The position numbers and the translations under genes were made by a program. A stretch of 64,000 bases of DNA from an uncultured Acetatifactor sp. (GTDB lineage: Bacteria > Bacillota > Clostridia > Lachnospirales > Lachnospiraceae), in contig CAJUFO010000012.1 in NCBI GenBank assembly GCA_910585615.1, positions 14,776 to 78,775 on the forward strand, given 5' to 3'. Under the pieces are notes generated by a model that did no database searches, had not been told where the DNA came from, and saw only the letters and a program-made list of their open reading frames with translations. Below, piece by piece: positions 49,637 to 57,537 of this stretch; the stretch's first letter is position 1; each line of letters opens with the position of its first letter.

Positions 49637-50287
49637 ATGGACAATACAGCGAAAACAATCGTATGCTTCGGCGATTCCAATACCCACGGTTACAACTCCG
49701 CCACCATGGGCCGTTTTACGGAAAAGGAACGCTGGCCCTGTCTGCTGGCAGACCTGCTGGGCCCGGCCTATCTGGTCCGGGAGGAGGGTCTGAGCGGCAG
49801 GACCACTTCCTTCGAGGATCCCCTCTTTGAAGGCCTCAGCGGTTTTGCGGCCATCCACCCCTGTCTCATGACCCATGAGCCCGTAGATCTGCTCATCATC
49901 ATGCTGGGCACCAATGACGTGAAGCAGCGCTTCGCCGCCACCCCGGCCAACATCGCCAAGGGGCTGGAGCGGCTGGTGACGAAGGCCATCCACACCACGG
50001 AGGCCTGGCGCGGCAAAGCCAATATCCTCGTCATCGCGCCGCCTCCCATCGAGGAGGGCTATAAGGGGACGCAGATTCAGGGAGAGATGGGCATAGACTG
50101 TGTGGAAAAGTCCCAGGCCATCATCCCCCTTTTCCGGGACGTGGCCGAGAGGCTGGGCTGCCATTTCCTGGAAGCCGCTTCCATTCCCGGCATGGGAATG
50201 TATCCCTATGACTATATGCACTTAAGCCTGGACAGCCACAGGCTGCTGGCCGAGAGGCTGGCGGAGCTTATTCCGGGCATCTGCTGA
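49637..50287 (+). CDS. SGNH/GDSL hydrolase (arylesterase-like)
   Basis: A 216-aa single-domain esterase with block I CFGDSNTHG, block III MLGTNDVK and block V DYMHLSLDSHRLLAE (Asp/His), and no signal peptide. It is not closely similar to the longer SGNH protein encoded divergently. As third gene of the nanK-nanE unit it is a candidate cytoplasmic sialate O-acetylesterase; the substrate is inferred only from context. AAAGGAGAG precedes the ATG. Confidence 0.85.
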   Translation: MDNTAKTIVCFGDSNTHGYNSATMGRFTEKERWPCLLADLLGPAYLVREEGLSGRTTSFEDPLFEGLSGFAAIHPCLMTHEPVDLLIIMLGTNDVKQRFAATPANIAKGLERLVTKAIHTTEAWRGKANILVIAPPPIEEGYKGTQIQGEMGIDCVEKSQAIIPLFRDVAERLGCHFLEAASIPGMGMYPYDYMHLSLDSHRLLAERLAELIPGIC

Positions 50288-50322
50288 ACAGTGCCCCCTG
50301 ACCTCGTCTCTGAAAACTGAAA

Positions 50323-50371
50323 GCTGCGCGGGATGCCGCTCTGCCTGAGCAAGGGCGACATCCCGCGCAGC
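50323..50371. terminator. Terminator hairpin after the nan cluster
   Basis: A 13-bp perfect stem (GCTGCGCGGGATG 50323-50335 with 50359-50371) with a 23-nt loop, between convergent genes. T-rich sequence follows on the minus strand; it probably works in both directions. Confidence 0.65.
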
Positions 50372-50388
50372 AAAAAGCTTTCCTCTCT

Positions 50389-50949
50389 TCAGACCACCGC
50401 TTCTACAATCATTTTTGCACTTGTCAGTTCAGCCTCCGACAGGAAAAAATTATACAGGCGCATTTCAAAAATCCGATTCGCTATCTGTACGCGCCCATCC
50501 CTGTCCACAACATAGCCGAACATCGTCGCCAGCTCTATATCTTTCGCGTCAGGGTTATATGCTATCTGTCTCCCTTGGAATAAAATCGCCTGCAGCATCT
50601 GCTTCATATCAGGATATTCATCAATCTGCCGTATCAGGCTGTCGAACAGGGGCATCCTTTCCCGCAGCAGCCTCTTCACGGCTTCCGCGATTCCTTCTCT
50701 GGACCATGTCCTTCCGGCATCTTGAAAGCCCCTTTCTTCCGGCAGATCCTCATCCAATATCTTACAGATTGCGGAAACCAGATATGGATATCCCGATGTA
50801 TAGCGATAGATTTCCTCAGCCACTGCGTCCACTTCCATTCCAGTACGCCGATCCTGCTCATACTCTCCCAGCATATCCGCTATCTGCTCCGCGGAAAACG
50901 ACATCTCAATCCGGAATCTGGCAGCGTACTTTTTTCCGGTAAAATTCAT
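50389..50949 (-). pseudogene. C-terminal fragment of an AAA-like ATPase (remnant)
   Basis: The 186 residues match only the last third of the AAA-like ATPases common in Lachnospiraceae (typical segments IEMSFSAEQIADMLGEYE, YRYTSGYPYLVSAICKILDE, ANRIFEMRLYNFFLSEAEL). The P-loop and Walker B parts, which should precede this region by about 230 residues, are missing; directly upstream is the end of an ABC permease gene. It is most simply a 5'-deleted gene. The original function of the family is unknown. Confidence 0.75.
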
Positions 50950-50962
50950 TCTTTATTTTTTG

Positions 50963-51706
50963 CTATTCCCACTTAAAGCATTTGACTGCAACACCTGTAC
51001 AAATCACGGTAACAGCCATCATAACCACAACCGGAATCCAGATATGCTCTACCAACTGCCCCAAAGAGGTTGCTTTCATAAGCTGGATTCCCTGGGTCAG
51101 CGGGAACAGAGAAACAATTTTCTGCATAACCCCCGGCATGACCTCGAAAGGAAGCGTTGCCCCGGAAAATATCAGCATAGGGAAGTACAGCGCACTGGCA
51201 ATCACGCTTGCCATTTTCTCGTTTTTCGCAATACCGCCCACCACCATACCGATACTCAGAGTGGAAACCATTGTCAGAATCCAGCTTCCGATAAACGCCA
51301 GCCAGCTCCCGTGGAGTGTTACTCCCCAGAACAGCGCAGCAATGGGAAAGAGCAAAACCATGGAAACGAGTGCGTACAGCACATAGATGGTAAACTCCAC
51401 GCCCAGCAGCATCACCGGGCTGATCGGCGTAACACGGAAGCGTTTCAGAATCTTGCGCTCCCTGTACCCGGACACCACCAACGGCAATCCCATCAGGCCG
51501 CACGCACAAATGGAGATGGTACATACCGCACTCATGGACTGCTCCAGAAATGTATAGCCCGCGCCTTCAAATGCCGGCTTTGCCTGATAGATGAAGCCAA
51601 GGACGACCAGCACAACTATCGGCATGATGATTGCGAAGATTACCATGTTCATATTCCGGATATTCAGTTTCAGTTCTGTCTTCAAAAGCTTTGTAAAGGT
51701 TCTCAT
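50963..51706 (-). CDS. ABC-2 type transporter permease
   Basis: A 247-aa membrane protein with six hydrophobic segments, typical of drug or lantibiotic exporters. The signature loop MLIFSGATLPFEVMPGVMQKIVSLFPLTQGIQLMK is the ABC-2 family pattern (shown by positions about 170-205). The start overlaps the ATPase stop by 4 bp (ATGA), so the two are coupled. It acts with the ATPase and probably exports a small toxic compound. Confidence 0.9.
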   Translation of the reverse strand: MRTFTKLLKTELKLNIRNMNMVIFAIIMPIVVLVVLGFIYQAKPAFEGAGYTFLEQSMSAVCTISICACGLMGLPLVVSGYRERKILKRFRVTPISPVMLLGVEFTIYVLYALVSMVLLFPIAALFWGVTLHGSWLAFIGSWILTMVSTLSIGMVVGGIAKNEKMASVIASALYFPMLIFSGATLPFEVMPGVMQKIVSLFPLTQGIQLMKATSLGQLVEHIWIPVVVMMAVTVICTGVAVKCFKWE

Positions 51707-52434
51707 GCGCCGATTCCCTCCTCGTCATCCGAATATTTTAAGTATGCGTCCTCGAACTTCTCACAGCCGCTCTCGGATTTTGCCTGTTCCACAGTCCCGT
51801 AAAATACGGGTTCCCACTTTTTCAAAATGCAGATTTCATCACAGAGGGCTTCCACTTCATCCATAAAATGAGAAGTCAGAAAAATAGTCAGGCCCTGTTT
51901 CTTCAAATCTTCGAGGATCTTCCAGACCGTGCGGCGCGCCCTGGCGTCCAAGCCCGTAGTCAGTTCATCCAGAAAGACCAGTTTGGGATTCGGTATCAGA
52001 GCCAGCACAATAAACAACCGCTGGCGCTCTCCTCCCGACAGGCTCTTTACCGCATTCTTCAGCTTGTCTCCAATTCCAAAGCGTTCGCAAAGCTGCCTCC
52101 AGTCTGCAGGGTTTTTATACAGGCATTCAATTTCTTCGCAAAGCTCAAACACCTTAATCTCCGGCTGGTAATCCCCCTCCTGAAACTGAACGCCTACTTC
52201 CTGGAACAGCTTCCTGCGGTCCTTTTTCGCATGGTACCCCAAAACCGAAACTTCTCCGGAATCGGCCTGTTTCGTACCCAGAATACATTCGATTGTCGTA
52301 CTTTTCCCGGCGCCGTTTGCACCGAGAAGGCCGAATACCATACCGGTTTTGACGGATAGGCTTAAATTGTCTACCACCGCTTTTCCGTTATAGCTTTTTC
52401 TAAGGTTTGTTACCTTGATTGCTTCTTCTCTCAT
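51703..52434 (-). CDS. ABC transporter ATP-binding protein
   Basis: A 243-aa ATPase partner of the permease. Walker A GANGAGKSTT is near residue 38, followed by the Q loop, the signature SLSGGERQRL, Walker B LVFLDELTTGLD and the H-loop LTSHFMDE. The start overlaps the AraC-type regulator stop (ATGA). The three genes form one unit: regulator, ATPase, permease. Confidence 0.95.
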   Translation of the reverse strand: MREEAIKVTNLRKSYNGKAVVDNLSLSVKTGMVFGLLGANGAGKSTTIECILGTKQADSGEVSVLGYHAKKDRRKLFQEVGVQFQEGDYQPEIKVFELCEEIECLYKNPADWRQLCERFGIGDKLKNAVKSLSGGERQRLFIVLALIPNPKLVFLDELTTGLDARARRTVWKILEDLKKQGLTIFLTSHFMDEVEALCDEICILKKWEPVFYGTVEQAKSESGCEKFEDAYLKYSDDEEGIGA

Positions 52435-53333
52435 TTTGTCCCCCTTTTCTGAATGGCACGCATTTCAATATACCCGCGCTCACCGCGCGGTTCCAGCTGG
52501 ATGCGCGGGTTGCTGTCATCCCACTCATATCCAATCACAGACGGATCATAATGGTTCAGGGAATACTGCACGGAAAGGATCGCCTGAGAATAGTCTTCCT
52601 CCCGGAAAGGCTCTCCCTGCACCACCAGATATTCTGCAGCGGGCAGGGAAATGATATCAAACCCTTCCGGAATTCCACCGGCATAATCCGGCGCTACCTC
52701 TACCCCCTGTACATAGGTGGATGTTCCCGGCTTTTTGTATTCTTCCGGAAGCCAGAGACAGACCGGCTCCCCGCACAGAGAATCCATGCTCATCAGCGTT
52801 CCCCATACCTCACAGTTCACTTCCGCACAATAGTCGAAATAATCCTCCGCTTTGATTCCTCTTTTGATAATCACCTTGCGCTCCGGCTTGCGGATCACTT
52901 GGACAAAAACGCTCTGCAAATTTTCCATATCAACAATATCCTTTCTGAGCTCTCTGAATTTGACTCCGTATGGGATAAACAATCCAATCGGAACCGGGTC
53001 TTTTACGTATTCCCCAGGATTGCATCCGAATTCTTTGTAAAAAGCGCGGGTGTATCCGTCCACGCTTTCAAATCCGCAGTCATAAGCTGCATCAATTACT
53101 AGGCATTGCTCCTTTTTCAGCCGCATAGCCGAATGGGAAAGCCGCAGCCGGCGGATATACTCCGCCGGGGTCATTCCCAGATAATTCTTGAACAGCCGAT
53201 AGGAATGCCAACTCGAAAACAGCGAGACTTCTGAAAGGTTCGCCAGTGTGATCTCCTCTTCCAGATGTTCTTCTATATATTCCTGCATCCGCTGTACCGC
53301 TTTCATCTGCTCCTGCACTTCATTCACCTCCAT
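52431..53333 (-). CDS. AraC family regulator with GyrI-like effector domain
   Basis: A 300-aa regulator with the DNA-binding domain at the N-terminus (about 8-108; ITLANLSEVSLFSSWHSYRLFKNYLGMTPAEYIRRLRLSHSA by position) and a C-terminal GyrI/effector-binding domain (about 140-295). This order is shared with SoxS/Rob-like sensors of small molecules. It probably detects the compound exported by the ABC pair it precedes. AGGAGATACAG lies before the ATG. A 22-bp direct repeat copy (53367-53388) lies in its upstream region. Confidence 0.9.
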   Translation of the reverse strand: MEVNEVQEQMKAVQRMQEYIEEHLEEEITLANLSEVSLFSSWHSYRLFKNYLGMTPAEYIRRLRLSHSAMRLKKEQCLVIDAAYDCGFESVDGYTRAFYKEFGCNPGEYVKDPVPIGLFIPYGVKFRELRKDIVDMENLQSVFVQVIRKPERKVIIKRGIKAEDYFDYCAEVNCEVWGTLMSMDSLCGEPVCLWLPEEYKKPGTSTYVQGVEVAPDYAGGIPEGFDIISLPAAEYLVVQGEPFREEDYSQAILSVQYSLNHYDPSVIGYEWDDSNPRIQLEPRGERGYIEMRAIQKRGTK

Positions 53334-53366
53334 CTGTATCTCCTATTTTACCATGAACACTGGAAC

Positions 53367-53388
53367 GCCTCTCGACTTTTTTTGCTGT
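53367..53388. repeat. 22-bp direct repeat, copy A (3' side of the UvrA-like gene)
   Basis: Identical to 55612-55633 (begins GCCTCTCGAC, ends TTTGCTGT). It abuts the stop codon of the UvrA-like gene. The other copy lies upstream of that gene as one arm of a hairpin, so the gene is exactly bracketed. Confidence 0.85.
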
Positions 53389-53389
53389 C

Positions 53390-55553
53390 TCAGCCTTCCA
53401 GTGACTTGCGCAGATATTTTGCGGTAATGGTATCTGCATGGTCTGCCATTTCCTGCGGCGTACCCGTAAATACAATCTCACCGCCCATACTGCCGCCGTC
53501 CGGCCCAATATCAATCACGTAATCAGCAAGCTTTACCACATCCATATTGTGTTCGATTACAATTACGGTATTGCCGCGCTTCACAAAGCCGTCCAGCAGC
53601 TCCATGACTTTCTTAATATCGGAAGCATGTAAGCCTGTCGTCGGCTCATCCAGCACATAAATGTTGCCCTTCTGATCCAGATATTTCGCCAGCTTCACAC
53701 GCTGCCGCTCTCCGCCGGATAAGGTAGACAGGGGCTGTCCCAAAGAAAGATAGGATAAACCTACTTCCACCATGGAGTGGAGCGCCTTGCGGATCTTCGG
53801 GCAGTCGGAGAAAAATGTTTCCGCCTCCCCTGCGTTCATATCCAGGATTTCTACGATATTTTTCCCGTGGTAGGTGTAGGACAGGGCTTCGTCGCTGTAG
53901 CGGCTGCCGCCGCAGGCTTCACAGGTAGTTGTCACCGGATCCATAAAGACCAGCTCTGTGGTGATGACACCCTTTCCTTTACAATTCGGACAGGCGCCTT
54001 TGCTGTTAAAGGAGAATAACGCCGCACCGACGTCGTTTTCCTTGCCCATCCGCTTACGTATCTCGTCAAAGAATCCTAAAAAGGTTGCCGGAGTGGAACG
54101 TTCTGTAGCCGTAACCGGAGACTGGTCTACTAAAATCACCTGTTCCGCGTACTTCTCAGCGAAAACATCCCGGATTAACGAGCTTTTCCCGGAACCGGCC
54201 ACACCGGTCACGGCGGTCAGCACATGCAGCGGAATGTCAACGGTAATGTTTTTCAGGTTGTGAATGGCTGCATTCCGTACCGGCAGGAACTCTTTCGGTT
54301 TTCTTGGAACAGCATTTACCGGCGTTTTCTGCTGCATGGCATTCCCGGTCAGTGTACCGGATCCCAAAAGTCCTTCATAGCTGCCCTGGTAAAGAACCTC
54401 TCCGCCGTTTCTGCCTGCCAGCGGTCCAATATCAATCACTTCATCGGCAATGGAGATCACGTCCTTGTCATGCTCCACCACCAAAACCGTGTTTCCTTTA
54501 TCCCGCAGACTGCAAAGCAGCTTGGTTATGCGGTGGACGTCACGGGGATGCATCCCGGTGCTTGGTTCGTCAAAGATATATGTCATGCCGGTCAGGGCGC
54601 TGCCCATATGACGCACCAGCTTGAGGCGCTGTGCCTCGCCGCCGGACAAGGTTGCGGACTCCCTGTTCAGGGAAAGATACGGCAGCCCAATATCAATCAT
54701 GCGTGTAAGGGTGAGCACCAGGCTTTCTGCGATGGCTTTGCCCTTCGAGTCTGTAATCGTCTCCAGCACGTTTCTCAGCTCTGTCAATTCCATCTCACAC
54801 AATTCGTTAATCGAATAGCCCACCACTTTACAGGAAAGTGCAGCCGCATTCAGGCGTTTTCCATGGCAAAGCGGACATTCAGAAGGATGGACATAGCTTG
54901 CCAGCCGTTTCGCAGAGGTCTCACCCATTTCAGAGCTGTCCCGTTTCAGCAGCAGCCGGCTCATCATATTATGGATGCCTTCCACTTGCTTGGATACTCG
55001 GTCTCCACCGGGCTCCTCTGCACCATATAGCAAGAGATTCCTCTCTTTCGCTGAATAGTCCCTCCATTTTTTATCCAAATCAAACAGACCGCTCTCCGTA
55101 TATTGTTTCCAGTACCAGTTTCCCACATGAAAAGTGGGCAGGTCTACCATACCCTCATTCAAGCTTTTGTCCTCTGCAATCAGCGGCAGAATATCCAGCG
55201 TCATTACCTTGCCGATACCGGAGCATTCCGGACACATCCCGTTCGGATCGTTAAAGGAGAAGTAAGAGGGGGTTCCGATATGCGGCTCGCCTATCCGGCT
55301 GTAAAGCAGCCGCAGGGCAGCGTACATGTCGCTGATGGTTCCTACGGTGGAGCGGGCATTTCCGCCCAGGCTGGTCTGGTCAATCACAACGGAGGCAGAC
55401 AGGTTTTCGATTTTGTCTGCCCTTGGCTTTTCGAACTTGGGCAGCCTGCCCCGGACAAAGGCAGAATAGTTTTCCTTTCGGGATTTCAAGGGAAATATTT
55501 TTCAGGTTGTTCTGGCACAACCCTTGTATCACAATGCTGTTTTGATATGACAT
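53390..55553 (-). pseudogene. UvrA-like ABC ATPase with internal deletion and frameshift
   Basis: Relative of short UvrA proteins without the full damage-recognition domains, often linked to drug resistance. The N-terminal start (ATG 55553, GAAAGGA upstream) reads NNLKNISLEIPKGK, then the frame goes wrong near 55490-55500. The remainder reads on in another frame from ENYSAFVRGRLPKFEKPRAD for about 695 residues, including ATLSGGEAQRLKL, a second Walker A GVAGSGKSSL and STLSGGERQRVKL. About 35-45 residues that should hold the first Walker A (GxSGSGKSS) are absent. The product is probably inactive. Confidence 0.8.
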
Positions 55554-55598
55554 ATCATGGATCCTTCTTTCTTCTGATTTTCTCATATCAGTATAACA

Positions 55599-55634
55599 AA
55601 CAGCAAAAAAAGCCTCTCGACTTTTTTTGCTGTT
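55599..55634 (-). terminator. Terminator hairpin after the sortase remnant; contains repeat copy B
   Basis: A 14-bp perfect stem (AACAGCAAAAAAAG 55599-55612 with CTTTTTTTGCTGTT 55621-55634), 8-nt loop. It works on either strand. Bases 55612-55633 are identical to the repeat at 53367-53388. Confidence 0.8.
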
Positions 55635-55650
55635 GCAAATGCGCTTATAG

Positions 55651-55740
55651 TTATCGAACGATACCCAATAACACAAACCTTGCATTATCAAACTCATAAC
55701 TGCAGGTAGAAAGCGTAACGATTCGATCTGTGACTGCCAT
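55651..55740 (-). pseudogene. C-terminal tail of a class B sortase (remnant)
   Basis: 29 codons read DRIVTLSTCSYEFDNARFV, which is the catalytic-cysteine region (TLSTC) and end of sortase B proteins. Everything before DRIVTL, including the catalytic His, is missing: the sequence changes abruptly near 55735. It is followed by a terminator on the same strand. Confidence 0.8.
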
Positions 55741-56130
55741 GTATATTACTTGGCTGGTCTCATTGAAAGCTGGGGACGCGGTATCGAAAAAATTTGTCAG
55801 GCTTGTGAAGAAGACGGCTCCCCACTACCGGAATACACAATTCATCCTGGCGATATTATGATACAATTCATTGCCGCCGAGGAGCGAATCGTGCGCACTT
55901 CACTCGACAAGGTGACTGAAGGGGTGACTGAGAAGGTGACTGAGGCAGAACAGAAACTTTTATCGCTGCTGCTCGAAGATCCTGCCTACACCTATGCTGT
56001 CCTGGCTGAAAAACTGGGCGTGAGCCGAAAAACAATCTCTTCAAGAATTAAATCCCTTAAAGATAAAGGTGTCCTCCAACGGGTCGGATCTGATACGAAA
56101 GGGCATTGGCAAATCAAAAATGGGAAGTAA
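55741..56130 (+). pseudogene. C-terminal part of an ATP-binding transcriptional regulator (remnant)
   Basis: The frame begins at once with YYLAGLIESWGRGIEKICQACE, the motif just after the ATPase lobe of Schlafen AlbA_2/HATPase-type regulators, so about 300 upstream residues are missing. The rest holds a linker with VTEGVTEKVTE repeats and a C-terminal winged helix (YAVLAEKLGVSRKTISSRIKSLKDKGVL). It abuts the sortase tail on the opposite strand; the XRE gene follows 13 bp later. Confidence 0.75.
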
Positions 56131-56143
56131 AGGAGGCCAACGG

Positions 56144-56752
56144 ATGCCAAGGCAATATAAAACAGCAAGACAAATCAATAAATTAAAAGTAATCGAGGCT
56201 GCTGAAAAACTTGGCGTTTCCCAACCGACACTCAGTGCATGGGAGGGCGAACGGAAATCTCCCTCGATAGATGGGCTTGAAAATATGGCTGACCTATATG
56301 GTGTCACAACCGATTTTTTGTTGGGACGCTCTGATACGCAAGCTCAGGATTTCAAGCAGCCAATTTCACTACAGGCATTGCCGGCTTTTCATGGCAGACC
56401 AGTATGGTCTGCCACATATGGATGGCTGCTGGTGAATGCCGCAGATAAACTGCTGACTTTTCCTGACGGCCATACCTTGCCGCTTTCCGATATTATTGGT
56501 GAATTGTTTATATTCGCTCCTCCGTTTTCCGACGCAGAACCACCGAAAGAACCGCCGCTGTCCCGTTCTGAAATCAGCAGGCAAAAAGAAATCTGGCTGG
56601 AGCCAATTTCCCCAGACTCAGATTTAAGAAGGGAACTGCGGGGATGGTATCAGGCAAAAGACCGATTTGTTCAGAATGAGTATGGCAATCGGTTTTATCT
56701 GGATACTTATGGTTCCAAATGGCTGGCATTCTCTTTTGAAACTGCATTATGA
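56144..56752 (+). CDS. XRE family helix-turn-helix regulator
   Basis: A 202-aa protein with an N-terminal HTH (about 10-65; EAAEKLGVSQPTLSAWEGERKSPSIDGLENMADLYGV by position) and a C-terminal domain of about 110 residues of unknown kind (GRPVWSATYGWLLVNAADKLLTF...). AAAGGAGG precedes the ATG at 56144. It ends in a clear terminator. Target unknown; the C-terminal part may sense a ligand. Confidence 0.85.
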   Translation: MPRQYKTARQINKLKVIEAAEKLGVSQPTLSAWEGERKSPSIDGLENMADLYGVTTDFLLGRSDTQAQDFKQPISLQALPAFHGRPVWSATYGWLLVNAADKLLTFPDGHTLPLSDIIGELFIFAPPFSDAEPPKEPPLSRSEISRQKEIWLEPISPDSDLRRELRGWYQAKDRFVQNEYGNRFYLDTYGSKWLAFSFETAL

Positions 56753-56760
56753 CGAACGGT

Positions 56761-56794
56761 GCCGACGCTTGGCATTTTGATACCAAGCGTCGGC
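56761..56794 (+). terminator. Terminator of the XRE gene
   Basis: A 12-bp perfect stem (GCCGACGCTTGG 56761-56772 with 56783-56794), then TTATGATTATT, 8 bp after the stop. Confidence 0.75.
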
Positions 56795-57038
56795 TTATGA
56801 TTATTCAAGCTTTCTGAACAGGCTGCCAATTATTCAGTTGTAAAAACTGCATACTTGGGATGTCCAGATATGCAATAAGGAGAAGAGGATTTTCAGATTT
56901 CTTCTATAAGCATCCCTCCATTTTCAATCGTATTTCAGAGTCAAAACATTACCTACACTCTCCTCCTTTCCCCTAAATAAAACGCGAGCCGACAGTCTGT
57001 GAAACCTCTCACAAGATTGTCGGCTCTGCCCGTGTCAA

Positions 57039-57074
57039 GTAAAGGACAAAAAATTTTTCAACTTTTTTCTTTAC
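57039..57074 (-). terminator. Terminator of the kinase/unknown-protein unit
   Basis: GTAAAG at 57039-57044 pairs with CTTTAC at 57069-57074, with A-rich and T-rich inner arms, just after the stop at 57087 on the minus strand. Confidence 0.5.
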
Positions 57075-57086
57075 ATCAAAACTACC

Positions 57087-57509
57087 TTATGCAATTTTCA
57101 ATACTTCATAGATTGCTTCTAAACAATCTTCTATTGTAAGTGCTTTACCGTTTTCAAAAAACACTGATGTGACAGCCCGATTTTTGCAACTCTCCTGAGT
57201 GGATAAAACATCATCAAAAATATTCCTAACCTCATCCAAATCTGCTCTGGAAATATCTAATGCATTTTTCCAATACCTAACAAAATGTTTCTTAAAAGAT
57301 TCATAGTCCGAATAAAGCCCCATTGGATTATCTTGCAGGCCATATCGCATCGGCTGAAAAAGAGACGCTATATCCCTTACATATTCATATACCAACTTTT
57401 CTTTACCTCTGACATTTGACATATTTACTGATGCCGAAGTGATGTCAAGGTCAAACTTCGTCCACATATGTCTTTGAAACTGATTTCCTGTGATAAAATA
57501 TTGCTGCAT
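57087..57509 (-). CDS. Unknown 140-aa protein encoded with the Ser/Thr kinase
   Basis: I do not recognise it. It is soluble, without signal peptide or membrane segment, mostly predicted helical, with an aromatic-rich N-terminal half (MQQYFITGNQFQRHMWTKFD) and an acidic, helical C-terminal half (DLDEVRNIFDDVLSTQ ... IEDCLEAIYEVLKIA). It lies 28 bp after the kinase with GAGGG before the ATG, so the two form an operon. AT-rich composition sets it apart from the rest of the window. It may be the kinase substrate or effector. Confidence 0.7.
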   Translation of the reverse strand: MQQYFITGNQFQRHMWTKFDLDITSASVNMSNVRGKEKLVYEYVRDIASLFQPMRYGLQDNPMGLYSDYESFKKHFVRYWKNALDISRADLDEVRNIFDDVLSTQESCKNRAVTSVFFENGKALTIEDCLEAIYEVLKIA

Positions 57510-57537
57510 ATTCCAACCCTCTTTCTAATATTTTTCA

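Larger units (their letters stand above)
56753..57086. other. Intergenic region with hairpins at the edge of acquired DNA
   Basis: There is no gene in 334 bp. It holds the XRE terminator, an interrupted long inverted repeat (GAGCCGACA 56986-56994 with 57018-57026, extended inward by TGTGA/TCACA), and the terminator of the kinase unit. Base composition turns AT-rich from here on. Confidence 0.6.
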
